From assembly GCA_039801465.1 (NCBI GenBank), contig JBDRUT010000007.1, positions 32,945 through 96,944 of the forward strand: 64,000 bases of DNA. The letters run 5' to 3'. This DNA comes from JAOABV01 sp039801465. Its GTDB lineage: Bacteria > Hydrothermota > Tepidihabitantia > Tepidihabitantales > CAIPLT01. Both the position numbers and the translations under genes were made by a program. Of this stretch, positions 34,433 through 43,751 are shown in pieces. The notes below the pieces were generated by a model. That model saw only the letters and a program-made list of their open reading frames with translations, searched no databases and had not been told where the DNA came from. Each line of letters starts with the position of its first letter. Within the stretch, counting starts at the first letter, position 1.

Positions 34433-35262
34433 ATCTTACCTATCGAGATTTACTGAAACAAGCCCAAAGAGATTTTGCAAATCTCCAAGATGCAGAATAT
34501 GTTATTCAAGCATTGTCCAATAAACCCCGTTATGAACTTTTTATGAGTCAGCAATTTGTTGACCCAGCCATTATTAACCGTTATCACACTTTACTTAATC
34601 GCTATCAACCCGATATGCCAATTCCTTATCTGGTTAATAAAGCATATTTTTTAGATTATGAATTATATGTTGACCCCAGAGTTATGATTCCCCGATTTGA
34701 AACCGAAGAATTAGTAATGCGAACTGCAAGAAAAGTTAAGCATCCCAAAATAATAATTGATATTGGCACGGGTTCAGGAGTAATTGCGAATGCTCTTGCT
34801 CATCTATTTCCTCAAGCCAAGATTATTGCAACCGATATTTCATCTGATGCTTTAGATGTCGCACAACGGAATATTGCTAAGTACCGGTTGGGGCATCAAA
34901 TTACATTAACTTGTTGTGATGTATTACCAAAGTGTGATGACCTGAAATCTGCAGTTGATTTAATAATCTCCAATCCGCCCTATATTCCTGAAGATGAAAT
35001 TGAAAAACTTGCGCCAAGAGTTAAAAATTATGAACCGTTGGTAGCACTGAATGGTGGTAAAAATGGTATGGAGATAATTAGCCGAATCATTGAAAATGCA
35101 GTTGATTTTCTGTGTCCTGACGGACTATTAGCATTAGAAATCGACCCAAGACAAGTGAAATTAATTAAACGAATGAAATTATCTGTGGCATTCGAGAAAG
35201 ATAACCAGGGTATGTTTAGATATGCGTTTATCAGAAATCAGCCATTAGAGAATAGCCATTAG
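34429..35262 (+). CDS. prmC: Release factor glutamine methyltransferase
   Basis: A 277-residue SAM-dependent methyltransferase that N5-methylates the GGQ glutamine of release factors. The N-terminal helical domain binds the release factor. The SAM motif IIDIGTGSGVIANALAHLF and the catalytic NPPY motif (residues 182-185, in IISNPPYIPEDE) are intact. YEPLVALNGGKNGMEIISRI is typical of PrmC. The ATG overlaps the prfA stop, so the enzyme and its substrate are translationally coupled. Confidence 0.95.
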   Translation: MNLTYRDLLKQAQRDFANLQDAEYVIQALSNKPRYELFMSQQFVDPAIINRYHTLLNRYQPDMPIPYLVNKAYFLDYELYVDPRVMIPRFETEELVMRTARKVKHPKIIIDIGTGSGVIANALAHLFPQAKIIATDISSDALDVAQRNIAKYRLGHQITLTCCDVLPKCDDLKSAVDLIISNPPYIPEDEIEKLAPRVKNYEPLVALNGGKNGMEIISRIIENAVDFLCPDGLLALEIDPRQVKLIKRMKLSVAFEKDNQGMFRYAFIRNQPLENSH

Positions 35263-35282
35263 CCTTTTATCGGAGGTCTATG

Positions 35283-36128
35283 ATGAAAATAGGACTAATT
35301 GTAAATCCGGAAAAGCCATTAGCCGAAAAAGTTGTTCGTGAACTTGTTGACTTTTTACTTGTGCATAAGATTACTCCGCTCATTGAAAATAAATCCGGCC
35401 GAGCATTGAAATTGACTAAATTTTCTGCATCTCCTTCCCAAATTATCACCTCCACCCAATTAATAATTGCTTTAGGTGGTGATGGCACATTATTGCGTGC
35501 TGCCCGAATGGTCGGCAATCGTGGCATTCCGATTATGGGGGTAAATTTAGGTGGATTAGGCTTTCTAACCGAGTTTTCTGCTAATGAAGTTAAAACCGCA
35601 ATCACTGATTATCTGAATAAAAATTACCGAGCAGAAAACCGGATGGTATTACAAGTTACTCATAACAAGCAAAATTTTTATGTGCTTAATGATTGCGCAG
35701 TTAATATGGGTCCGGAATGTCGAGTGATTGAACTTATGCTATATTCTGACCATACTTTTATCTGCAAACTGGTTGCAGATGGCGTTGTCATCGCAACACC
35801 TACTGGTTCAACTGCTTATTCTCTTGCTGCTGGTGGTCCAATCGTCTTTCCCACGATGGAAGCAATATTAATTACCCCACTTTCACCCCATATCCTTTCT
35901 GGTCGGCCGTTAATTGTTACTGCGACAGAAACGATTACTTTAGAACTCGCTCCGAAATCTCATAACGCAATTTTGAATATTGATGGTCAAACCCGTCGTG
36001 TATTAAAATTAGGCGAAAAAGTCACATTTCGCAAGGCTGATTATTATATTCGATTAATTGCACCAAAAAATAAGTCTTACTATCAAATCCTTCGAACCAA
36101 GATGAAATGGAGCGAGCGCGGGGAATAA
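35283..36128 (+). CDS. nadK: NAD kinase
   Basis: A 281-residue NAD kinase (ATP-NAD kinase), making NADP from NAD. The GGDGT motif at residues 65-69 (IIALGGDGTLLRAARM) is the catalytic signature. NLGGLGFLTEFS, LNDCAVNMGPECRVIELML and GVVIATPTGSTAYSLAAGGP complete the family pattern. Two ATGs in a row occur (35280 and 35283). The second is preferred because CGGAGG then sits 6 nt upstream rather than 3. It lies 20 bp after prmC in the same operon. Confidence 0.95.
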   Translation: MKIGLIVNPEKPLAEKVVRELVDFLLVHKITPLIENKSGRALKLTKFSASPSQIITSTQLIIALGGDGTLLRAARMVGNRGIPIMGVNLGGLGFLTEFSANEVKTAITDYLNKNYRAENRMVLQVTHNKQNFYVLNDCAVNMGPECRVIELMLYSDHTFICKLVADGVVIATPTGSTAYSLAAGGPIVFPTMEAILITPLSPHILSGRPLIVTATETITLELAPKSHNAILNIDGQTRRVLKLGEKVTFRKADYYIRLIAPKNKSYYQILRTKMKWSERGE

Positions 36129-36135
36129 TCGATTA

Positions 36136-36717
36136 ATGAACCGTCTTAACTCTGATGCCCAATCAGAAAACCGAATTGAATTTGGCAAGGTTTTAACCTT
36201 ACCGAATTTCTTAAGTCTCTCCCGACTTTTTTTATTACCCCTAATATTGTTCTTTCTTGCAACTAAAAAAGAAATTGTCGGACTAATTCTGATGTTAATC
36301 TCGTGGCTCACTGATGCTTTAGATGGCTATATCGCCCGTCAAACCAATCAAGTTACTAATTTAGGAAAGATTTTAGACCATTTGGTTGATAAAATCTGGG
36401 TGGGCGTAATTTTAGTTACCCTGGTGATTGTCAAAGACTTACCGGTATGGGTTGCTGGAGTGGTGATTATTCGTGATTTATTAATTGTTATTGGTGCTTC
36501 TTTGATTATTCAGAAGAAAAATCAGATATTTTCTTCTAATGTTATGGGAAAGATTACCGGTTTCTTTTTCGCAGTATTAATGGTCAGTTATATCTTGGAT
36601 TTTAGTCATTCTAATCTAATAAGAAATATATTACTGACTGCAGTCGCAATTTTAGTCTTTTCTTCTTTTGTTAACTATTTATATCTCTTTGTCAAAGCAT
36701 TAAAAACAAAGGCTTAA
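36136..36717 (+). CDS. pgsA: CDP-diacylglycerol-glycerol-3-phosphate 3-phosphatidyltransferase
   Basis: A 193-residue integral membrane enzyme with about five helices. The CDP-alcohol phosphotransferase signature is complete: D60-ALDG-YIAR, eight residues, then G, three residues, D and D in LGKILDHLVDKIW. The LTLPNFLSLSRLFLLPLILF opening is typical of PgsA. It makes phosphatidylglycerol phosphate from CDP-diacylglycerol. It follows NAD kinase by 7 bp and ends the flavodoxin-prfA operon. The closely related CDP-alcohol families cannot be wholly excluded, but length and N-terminus favour PgsA. Confidence 0.9.
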   Translation: MNRLNSDAQSENRIEFGKVLTLPNFLSLSRLFLLPLILFFLATKKEIVGLILMLISWLTDALDGYIARQTNQVTNLGKILDHLVDKIWVGVILVTLVIVKDLPVWVAGVVIIRDLLIVIGASLIIQKKNQIFSSNVMGKITGFFFAVLMVSYILDFSHSNLIRNILLTAVAILVFSSFVNYLYLFVKALKTKA

Positions 36718-36957
36718 AAAGTTTTAACATTAAATTTACCACGTTAGATAACTATGGCAAATAATTAAATCTCAGATTCTCAGTGATTCTGATATAAAAA
36801 ATAAATACATTTTATAAATACATTTTACAAATAGCATTCGCCTTTTTTCAGGCTTTTCGACATTTATTGACTATTTATATCTTTTATTAACATCTTAAAA
36901 GAGAAATATTATTAGATAACTTCTATTCTTTAAGTTATTAGTTTTGGGGAAATTAGT

Positions 36958-39273
36958 TTAATTATTATTTTTAGAAAGCGTTCTCTTTCGTTTAATTTTT
37001 GACTGAATAACTATTGCAATCAATGATATACTAAGAGTGAAAAATGTTATCAGACCACCTACTTTTACATTGTGCTTATCATAATAAAACTCGACAATGT
37101 GTTCACCTTGCGGAACAAATACTGCTCTGAGACAAAAGTCGGCACGATAAATTTTGGTTGGCTTTTTATCTAATCGTGCCTTCCATTCTGGATAATATAT
37201 TTCCGATAAAACCAAAAATCCTGCTTGGTCTGTATTGACTAACACTTTAATATAATCAATATCCCACTTCTGAATCGAAACTTGACTATTCGCTGTTTGG
37301 CCTGATAATTTAGTTTCTGGTTCTTCTTCTAATATCACGATTTGACTAACATCAAAACTATCATTTGATAATCGATTTAGAATTTCATTATCATCCTTTA
37401 TCACCTGATAATCAGAACAGAAGAATGCTCGTGGCAGATATTTAGGATTTAATGCTAAACTCATTCGGTTGGTATTAGTATCAATTTTAATAATGTATTT
37501 AGCGTTGAGCAATTCCGTCCAACGCGCAACTGGAAGTTTAAAATTATAATAGCGTTCTAAATTTAACGAAGTATAACCTTCTAAGGCTTCCAATTTCCAC
37601 AGACATCCTTCGTTTCGTTTAAGAATCATATAACCATCTTCTCGAGTTCTAATGCGAAAGATTTCCTTTTGTCGTTCTTGTTGTAAACCGGTAACTAAAC
37701 GAGAATAAGGATAGTAATCAGTCGGAGAAACTAAGCCTTTGCTAAACTTATTACCGAATCGATACAAATCAACAAAACTGATAATTACTACCAATATAAT
37801 TAATAGCAATGTTTTAGTTTTAATTTGGGAACGGATGAAAAATACAAGCCAGGTAAGTAAAAGATAAAAGAAAAAAATTCCTATTTGTTTCTGACTATTG
37901 GCATAAATTTCTGTTCGGCTAAAATAACCACTCGCATCTTTAAAAACACCTCCTAAAAATAGTAAATAGCAGAAACCAGTAGTGCCTAAAGCAATTAATA
38001 GATATTTACTAAATCTCTTTAGTTGCAATCGCACTTTTTCATTGTTGGACAGAAAATATTCTAAACCCAATACCGATAAAATACCGGCACTTATTGTATA
38101 AACACTTAAAAATCGCACGGGAAAACGGAATCGTTTAAGACCCGGAATAATCTGCCAGAAAAATTTATATAGGGGAAAATATTTGCCCATTGCAAACAGT
38201 AATGCTAAGACCGCAATAATGAGAAAGATATATTTGTTTTTACGCGGTGAATAACATATCGCAAAAATCGCAAGCACTAATGGTAAAACTCCCAAATAAA
38301 TGCCGCTTTCCCAATAATAATGACCATAAGGTCCTGCCCAAAATGATACTGAATCAGTGCCACCGCCAGCAACACTACCATAAAATTTAGGTAGAAGGAT
38401 ACATAATAATTGTTTTGGTAATAACGAACCATCTGTTGTCTGTTCATATGTCATCTTTTCGCGGAGTGTATAAGGCACATATTTCAAAGAAGGATAATAC
38501 TGAATCATTGCTATGCCGATACCAACTAAAAAGAAGATAGCAATTTTTACTAAAGAAATCGGTAGATAATGTTTTAGGTTGTGTCGTTCAAATACAATTG
38601 TATGATAAATATAAAAGACAACAAAGGCATAAATAAGATATAAAAGAAATTGGGGATGGCTTGCCAAAATCGCAATGCCAAGAAAAATTCCACCTAAAAA
38701 TGCATCGGAAAAATTCTTTATCGTTAAAATTCTAATAAAGAAATAAAAGAGTAAGAAACTCCAAGCAAAGATACTTACCGGACTGATTTGAATAGCCCGG
38801 AGACTAACATAGCCGGAAAAAGCCATTATCACCGAACCATAAATACGGGTCTGCCAATCAATTTTTAATTCTTTCAAAAATAGATAGACAAAACACCCGA
38901 CTAACAAGAGATGGAATACCATCATCAATTCAATTTGAATGAATTGTAAAGGTGCAGAACCATTGAGAAAAAGAAAGAACCAATTTACTGGATAAAAAGT
39001 TAAGATGCTTAAGTCATTCAGGTATGGAACACCCGAGAAGACATACGGATTCCAAACCGGTAGTTTTAGGGTTTTAAGACAATCTTTGGCAAATGAAAGA
39101 AATGGATACCATTGGTAAAGCACATCATCCCAAAGAAATCTTTTTTGCACAAATAAATCATAATAATAAATTAAGAGCAGAATGACGATAACTGCCAAAC
39201 AATATAAAAACGGTGGCAATTGTATCTTTGAAAATTGTTTCTTTTGTGCTTTATCTTTTTTTCCCGCTTTCAT
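36958..39273 (-). CDS. YfhO-family membrane protein (GT-C-like)
   Basis: A 771-residue protein from ATG 39273 with a basic N-terminus, about twelve TM helices over residues 20-520, and a C-terminal soluble domain. Landmarks are FLWDDVLYQWYPFLSFAKDC and LPVWNPYVFSGVPYLNDLS, the YfhO-type loop 1 with acidic residues like GT-C glycosyltransferases. WAGPYGHYYWESGIYLGVLP and RAFFCSDYQVIKDDNEIL come later, and the end is EIYYPEWKARLDKKP-YRAD and the REAFFVP-G-H-V-F-Y type. Such proteins are thought to transfer sugars to lipids or surface polymers. An upstream in-frame TTG would lie inside the -35 box and is rejected. Confidence 0.82.
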   Translation of the reverse strand: MKAGKKDKAQKKQFSKIQLPPFLYCLAVIVILLLIYYYDLFVQKRFLWDDVLYQWYPFLSFAKDCLKTLKLPVWNPYVFSGVPYLNDLSILTFYPVNWFFLFLNGSAPLQFIQIELMMVFHLLLVGCFVYLFLKELKIDWQTRIYGSVIMAFSGYVSLRAIQISPVSIFAWSFLLFYFFIRILTIKNFSDAFLGGIFLGIAILASHPQFLLYLIYAFVVFYIYHTIVFERHNLKHYLPISLVKIAIFFLVGIGIAMIQYYPSLKYVPYTLREKMTYEQTTDGSLLPKQLLCILLPKFYGSVAGGGTDSVSFWAGPYGHYYWESGIYLGVLPLVLAIFAICYSPRKNKYIFLIIAVLALLFAMGKYFPLYKFFWQIIPGLKRFRFPVRFLSVYTISAGILSVLGLEYFLSNNEKVRLQLKRFSKYLLIALGTTGFCYLLFLGGVFKDASGYFSRTEIYANSQKQIGIFFFYLLLTWLVFFIRSQIKTKTLLLIILVVIISFVDLYRFGNKFSKGLVSPTDYYPYSRLVTGLQQERQKEIFRIRTREDGYMILKRNEGCLWKLEALEGYTSLNLERYYNFKLPVARWTELLNAKYIIKIDTNTNRMSLALNPKYLPRAFFCSDYQVIKDDNEILNRLSNDSFDVSQIVILEEEPETKLSGQTANSQVSIQKWDIDYIKVLVNTDQAGFLVLSEIYYPEWKARLDKKPTKIYRADFCLRAVFVPQGEHIVEFYYDKHNVKVGGLITFFTLSISLIAIVIQSKIKRKRTLSKNNN

Positions 39274-39283
39274 TATCGCTTTT

Positions 39284-39312
39284 ATGGTAAAGATAAATTT
39301 TAGTGGTGTCAA
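39284..39312 (-). promoter_or_regulatory. Promoter of the YfhO-family gene, near-leaderless
   Basis: On the minus strand: a perfect TTGACA (39312-39307), a 17-bp spacer, TACCAT (39289-39284), then 10 nt to the ATG at 39273. There is no Shine-Dalgarno sequence. This leaves at most a few untranslated bases. Confidence 0.65.
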
Positions 39313-39501
39313 GGTATTTGTGCAAGCATTTCAAAAGATTTCGATAGGAGAAGGTGCAATTAAAACTTAATTGTCAAAAATTCAGCTTAAAAATATTGTT
39401 TTTTATAGATGTATGTATAATTTATATTTTCCCCTTTTAGGGTTAAATTCTCAAGTTTATTGCTTATTTATTATAAATTGGGTTGAAATTAAAATTTCTT
39501 G

Positions 39502-39529
39502 TTGACTTTATTGATTTATATGTTAAGAT
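39502..39529 (+). promoter_or_regulatory. Promoter of the CvpA-lipoprotein operon
   Basis: TTGACT (39502-39507), a 16-bp spacer, TAAGAT (39524-39529). This gives a leader of about 65 nt before the ATG at 39603. Confidence 0.6.
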
Positions 39530-39602
39530 AGAGGTGAATTACAACAGATTTTATTTTACGAAATTCGTTTTATGATTTGCTTTAGAAAAATAGTAGATAA
39601 TT

Positions 39603-40157
39603 ATGATTATTAATATCCTGATTGTTTTAGTGATAATAGGTTGTATTATAAACGGTATTATTAAGGGTTTTGTCAAACAATTATCAATAACTGCCGGGTT
39701 AATGTTGGGATTTTATATTGCAAGCATAAAATATCCAGCATTAGAAAAGATATTGTTCAAGTCTTCACAATTAACAGCAATAAATAAAATAATATGTTTT
39801 ATAATTATTTTTATAATTGTTTTCTTTTTAATTTATTTATTGGGTCTATTACTAAAAAAAGTTGTTCAATTGATAATGTTAGGATGGCTTGACAAAATTT
39901 TAGGAGGAGTTTTTGGTTTTATCCAAGGAATAATAATAATTTGGTTAGTGTTAATATTGGCAATTTTAGTCTTTCCTAATACCAAATATAAGATTGGTCG
40001 TTCCATTTTAGCATACAAAATTCTTAAACTGGGTTCAAATATTGCTAAAATGCCTGTAAAACCTTATCGAGTAAAGAAAGACTTGACAATTTACTTTAAA
40101 TCATATAAAATTAACCCATACCGCAATGGCAATCTAAATATGCGCCATTGCATTTAA
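39603..40157 (+). CDS. CvpA family membrane protein
   Basis: A 184-residue protein with four TM helices in the first 130 residues and a basic C-terminal tail. The pattern N-LI-LVIIGCIINGIIKGF then FIQGIIIIWLVL and WLDKILGGVFGF is that of CvpA (colicin V production) proteins, which are widespread in bacteria and act in envelope homeostasis by an unclear mechanism. A small lipoprotein gene follows 21 bp later and a further lipoprotein after that, so the three may be one envelope-related operon ending at the terminator at 41341. Confidence 0.82.
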   Translation: MIINILIVLVIIGCIINGIIKGFVKQLSITAGLMLGFYIASIKYPALEKILFKSSQLTAINKIICFIIIFIIVFFLIYLLGLLLKKVVQLIMLGWLDKILGGVFGFIQGIIIIWLVLILAILVFPNTKYKIGRSILAYKILKLGSNIAKMPVKPYRVKKDLTIYFKSYKINPYRNGNLNMRHCI

Positions 40158-40178
40158 TATATACAGAAAGGAGTATAT

Positions 40179-40433
40179 ATGAAAAAACTAATAACCGCAT
40201 TAGTGTTGGTCGCATTCGTATTCATTATCGGATGCCAGCAACCGACTGAATTGAAGACACAACTCGACAAACAGAGCGAACAAATAAAAGCACTGGAAAC
40301 ACAGGTCAATGACCTCAATACCAAAATTGAGCAACTAAAATCCGATTTCGAAAAACATATGACCGATTTTCACAAAAAAGCAGCAACACAACCTGCGCCG
40401 AAACCAGTGCCACCAGCACCAAAAGGTAGATAA
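40179..40433 (+). CDS. Small coiled-coil lipoprotein (Lpp-like)
   Basis: An 84-residue lipoprotein. The signal peptide MKKLITALVLVAFVFIIGC ends in a lipobox with the acylated Cys19. Residues 25-65 form a heptad coiled coil (KTQLDKQSEQIKALETQVND, LNTKIEQLKSDFEKH). The C-terminus is rich in proline and lysine (APKPVPPAPKGR), suited to contact with peptidoglycan. It resembles Lpp-type tethers in shape but not in sequence. AGAAAGGAG lies upstream of the ATG. Confidence 0.82.
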   Translation: MKKLITALVLVAFVFIIGCQQPTELKTQLDKQSEQIKALETQVNDLNTKIEQLKSDFEKHMTDFHKKAATQPAPKPVPPAPKGR

Positions 40434-40447
40434 AATAGGAGGATAAA

Positions 40448-41323
40448 ATGAAAAGCAAATTCCTTTTTCTCGTTTTAGGATTATTTGCATTATGTTTATT
40501 TTTCATCAATTGCGAAGAAGTTACTGCTCCAAGCGCACCAACTAATTTAACACTTGTGGGCGCAGAGAACGGAGTAAAAGTCAAACTCACCTGGAACGCG
40601 CCAACTGAAGCTACAGATGGCTACTATGTATATTTTAAGCCTGTTGGTTCAGATACTTGGCAAAAAACAAAACTGACCGGCTCAACTACAACTTCATATG
40701 TTCACGACCCTAATAACAAGACTGGTGATTACAAAGTAACTGCATACAAGGGAGATAAGGAATCTGACCCAACTGCAATTAAAACAACTATTCCAAAAGA
40801 AACACAAAATATCACATTGAATGAATTAAATGCAACAGGTAATAGTGGATTAGGATTTGATCTTACTGATGGCTCAGCTTTTGCTTATTCAATGGTTGCA
40901 ACAGATGCTGCAAACAAAGTTGATTTTTATCTCACTGATTTTCAATCAGGTGCGTCTACAACCAATCCATTTTATTTATCTTCAGGTGATATTGTTGCAA
41001 CATCAACTGAAAATGGTAGACCATCGTCAACGCCGACATCTGGTTGGCGAGTCAATGGAATTTTAGTTAACCCCTTTGAAGATGCGACAAATAAAGTTGC
41101 CAAAGCTGGTAAAGACTGGGTGACGACAAGTCCATACCAAGCTTACGAAACCTTTGCAGATAACGCAACTTATGGCGTTACGGTAAATTATGGCGAAACA
41201 ACGCCACCAAGTGGGAAATACTATTATGGCTATATCATAGTGGGTTCACGAAGCGGAACGCAGATTACAATTACTAAAGTGTATTTCCAAACCGTTCCAA
41301 ATCTCAGACTGCTATATAAATAA
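40448..41323 (+). CDS. Secreted or surface lipoprotein with fibronectin-III domain
   Basis: A 291-residue lipoprotein with signal peptide MKSKFLFLVLGLFALCLFFI ending at NC (Cys22). Residues 27-118 are a fibronectin type III domain (PSAPTNLTLVGAENGVKVKL, then WNAPTEATDGYYVYFK and YKVTAYKGDKES). The C-terminal part (about 125-291) is a beta-rich domain I do not recognise. The ATG follows AGGAGGATAAA. It is the last gene of the CvpA cluster, with a strong terminator 18 bp after the stop. It is likely exposed on the envelope. Confidence 0.8.
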   Translation: MKSKFLFLVLGLFALCLFFINCEEVTAPSAPTNLTLVGAENGVKVKLTWNAPTEATDGYYVYFKPVGSDTWQKTKLTGSTTTSYVHDPNNKTGDYKVTAYKGDKESDPTAIKTTIPKETQNITLNELNATGNSGLGFDLTDGSAFAYSMVATDAANKVDFYLTDFQSGASTTNPFYLSSGDIVATSTENGRPSSTPTSGWRVNGILVNPFEDATNKVAKAGKDWVTTSPYQAYETFADNATYGVTVNYGETTPPSGKYYYGYIIVGSRSGTQITITKVYFQTVPNLRLLYK

Positions 41324-41340
41324 ATACTTTGAAATTAACG

Positions 41341-41368
41341 AGCCCCGAGATAACTCTCGGGGCTTTTT
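41341..41368 (+). terminator. Rho-independent terminator of the CvpA-lipoprotein operon
   Basis: AGCCCCGAGA (41341-41350), loop TAAC, TCTCGGGGCT (41355-41364), then TTTT: a perfect 10-bp stem with a T-run. Confidence 0.92.
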
Positions 41369-42283
41369 ATTTAATGGGTCATCAAATTTTTTATTTATTT
41401 TTCTATTTTTCGAAAATTTAATTGATTAAATTTTAAATTCAGAATTATTTACTAAAATTATTAAATGTACTGAAGATTCTATAAAAGTTGTGTCTTACTA
41501 AATATGCAGGAATATAATCAATTTTTGTGGAAACTTGAAAGTATGTTATTTTATAAAAAGTCATCAACCCTAAAAATATTTTGTTTTAAGTGATATGGCT
41601 GATACTATCGGTTATCCGATAGGTGAGCCGGTCGGCAAGCCAGAGGGCTAGCCGAGGGGCATACCAATAGGCAACCCACCGGCTTGCCTATCCGACCATC
41701 AAATCTGCAGTCTTTCATATCGCCTAACTGATTACTGATTAATCTAACCAACGGATTATCAATAATATAGCAGAATATATTGTCTAATCGATTATCCATC
41801 AGGTCAAACAGGCTGGCTGTTAAAGATATCACTTATTTATTTATTTTAAGAATTAATGATGGAAGATTGGTCTGATTGATTCGTCCTGAATCAGTAACTG
41901 CAGTTGCGTATAATCAAAAACATCCGGATGGTACATTAAAATAAAATATGGAAGAAAAAGATGTGTCTTTTGATTTATTAAAATTTCTATAAATATGGAC
42001 AATATCTCCAATAAAGCAGTTACCAAATCATACATGAAAGTATGCGCATTTACAGTCTCTCATTTAATAACTATTGATTGAAATCATTGAATCCGTCTTG
42101 TTTTTTATTATCTTGAGAGAGATATTTTATAACTAACTACAATGAGATTTCTAACGAAGTCTTCGTTGTGAGAATACTTTAGTGAAATCAGTAAAAATAT
42201 TTTTGATTTTCCAATCGTTGTAATCGTTCTTTTAATCACTGGAATCAATGAAAGCGACTTTTTCCGAGCTTTTACAATTAATC
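41369..42283. other. Gene-free region with GC-rich repeat island
   Basis: About 0.9 kb without a supported gene. A GC-rich block at 41600-41700 contains a CTATCGG-TTAT-CCGATAG hairpin (41605-41622) and the GGCAAGCC/GGCTTGCC pair. The remainder is AT-rich with no recognisable RNA or motif until the trpB promoter. Confidence 0.6.
41605..41697. repeat. GC-rich inverted-repeat island, related to 31058-31112
   Basis: A CTATCGG/CCGATAG stem (41605-41622), then GGTCGGCAAGCC (41630-41641), a spacer with the palindrome GGCTAGCC (41647-41654), then GGCTTGCC (41681-41688), TAT and CCGACC (41692-41697). The outer arms pair with a 3-nt bulge. Confidence 0.7.
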
Positions 42284-42311
42284 TTGACACATAGATGTTT
42301 TTCTATATTAT
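42284..42311 (+). promoter_or_regulatory. trpB promoter
   Basis: A perfect TTGACA (42284-42289), a 16-bp spacer, TATTAT (42306-42311). The leader to the ATG is about 65 nt and includes a GGAGG ribosome site. Confidence 0.7.
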
Positions 42312-42382
42312 TAATTACTATATAAATCTATGAGTTCATTAAATTCAATTTGTTGTAGGTCGATTTTTTTTACGGAGGCATC

Positions 42383-43681
42383 ATGAAAAAAAGTAGAGTG
42401 GTAAACCTTAGTTCTGATGATGTTCCTAGACAATGGTATAATATACTTGCTGACATCGGACCGGATTTTCCGGCACCAAAAGACCCACCTAAAGGTGCAT
42501 CCAGATTGGCGAATCTGCCGAAAATACTTTTATCCGAATGTTTGAAACAAGAGATGTCAACTGAACGATGGATTGATATTCCGGAGGAACTACAACAACT
42601 ATATCTTCAAGCTGCCCGACCTCGGCCATTGTTTCGCGCCTATAATTTAGAAAAAAAGTTAGATACTCCTGCAAAATTATATTATAAAGGTGAATTTTTT
42701 TCACCGACCGGCAGTCATAAAGTAAATACGGCTTTGGCTCAATGCTATTATGCCAAAAAAGAAGGATACAAAAGAGTTACGACAGAAACTGGTGCAGGTC
42801 AATGGGGCACAGCTTTAGCTTATGCCGCTGCGCTTAATGGCTTAAAATGCACAGTTTATTGGGTTAGAGCAGTCTATAACTGGAAAATAGACCGAAAGAA
42901 TTTTATGCAGTTATTAGGTGCAGAGGTCTATGCTTCACCCAGTCCTAAGACAAAATTCGGAAGGTCTTTGTATCGCAAAAATAAAAATCACCCCGGTTCT
43001 TTAGGCATTGCGATTACCGAAGGTGTTGAAGATGCTCAAAATGACCCTGGGGCGATTTATTGCTTAGGCTCAGTATTGAATCATGTTCTATTGCACCAAA
43101 CAATCATTGGCTTAGAAACCCAAAAACAATTTGAGATTTTTGATGACTATCCTGATATTATGATTAGTTGTTTGGGTGGAGGGTCTAATTTTGGTGGTTT
43201 CATTCTACCATTTGCCGGCGATGTTTTAACTAAAGGCAAAAAGATTAAATTTATCGCAGCGCAGAGTCAATCTGCGCCCAATCTCCAAGGAGAATATAAA
43301 TACGATTTTGCGGATTATGGTGAATTGACACCGCTTTTGAAAATGTATACCTTAGGCCATAAGATAAAGATGAAACCGATAAAAGCCGACGGTTTAAGAT
43401 ATCACGGATGTTCGCCAATAATAAGTTATCTGCGATATAAAGGCTTGATTGATACGATTGCTTATCCTGCAGATGAGAAATATGTTTTTGAGCGAGCACG
43501 GATGTTCATTGAAACTGAAGGATATTTACCTGCACCTGAATCAGCTTACTCAATCTGTTGTGCTATTGACCAAGCATTAGAAGCCAAAAAGCGTGGAGAA
43601 AAGAAAGTAATTGCATTTAATATCTCGGGACATGGCTTTATGGATATTCCGGGATATCGAGAAGTCTTAAAGTTAAAGTAA
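42383..43681 (+). CDS. trpB: TrpB2-type tryptophan synthase beta chain
   Basis: A 432-residue PLP enzyme. Its length and N-terminal extension (VPRQWYNILADIGPDFPAPK) mark it as the TrpB2 type, often encoded apart from trpA. The PLP Lys is K113 in TGSHKVNTALAQCYYAK. TETGAGQWGTALAYAAALNG, ISCLGGGSNFGGF, and DGLRYHGCSPIISYLRYKG with LPAPESAYSICCAIDQAL are conserved. It condenses indole or phosphoserine-type substrates with serine. No other trp genes are present, so indole salvage is likely. TACGGAGGCATC precedes the ATG. Confidence 0.9.
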   Translation: MKKSRVVNLSSDDVPRQWYNILADIGPDFPAPKDPPKGASRLANLPKILLSECLKQEMSTERWIDIPEELQQLYLQAARPRPLFRAYNLEKKLDTPAKLYYKGEFFSPTGSHKVNTALAQCYYAKKEGYKRVTTETGAGQWGTALAYAAALNGLKCTVYWVRAVYNWKIDRKNFMQLLGAEVYASPSPKTKFGRSLYRKNKNHPGSLGIAITEGVEDAQNDPGAIYCLGSVLNHVLLHQTIIGLETQKQFEIFDDYPDIMISCLGGGSNFGGFILPFAGDVLTKGKKIKFIAAQSQSAPNLQGEYKYDFADYGELTPLLKMYTLGHKIKMKPIKADGLRYHGCSPIISYLRYKGLIDTIAYPADEKYVFERARMFIETEGYLPAPESAYSICCAIDQALEAKKRGEKKVIAFNISGHGFMDIPGYREVLKLK

Positions 43682-43751
43682 TATTAAATGTCCTAACTTA
43701 TTAATTAGATATTTCACGAAAGTAACTTGAAGTATTATTTCTAAAACTTTA

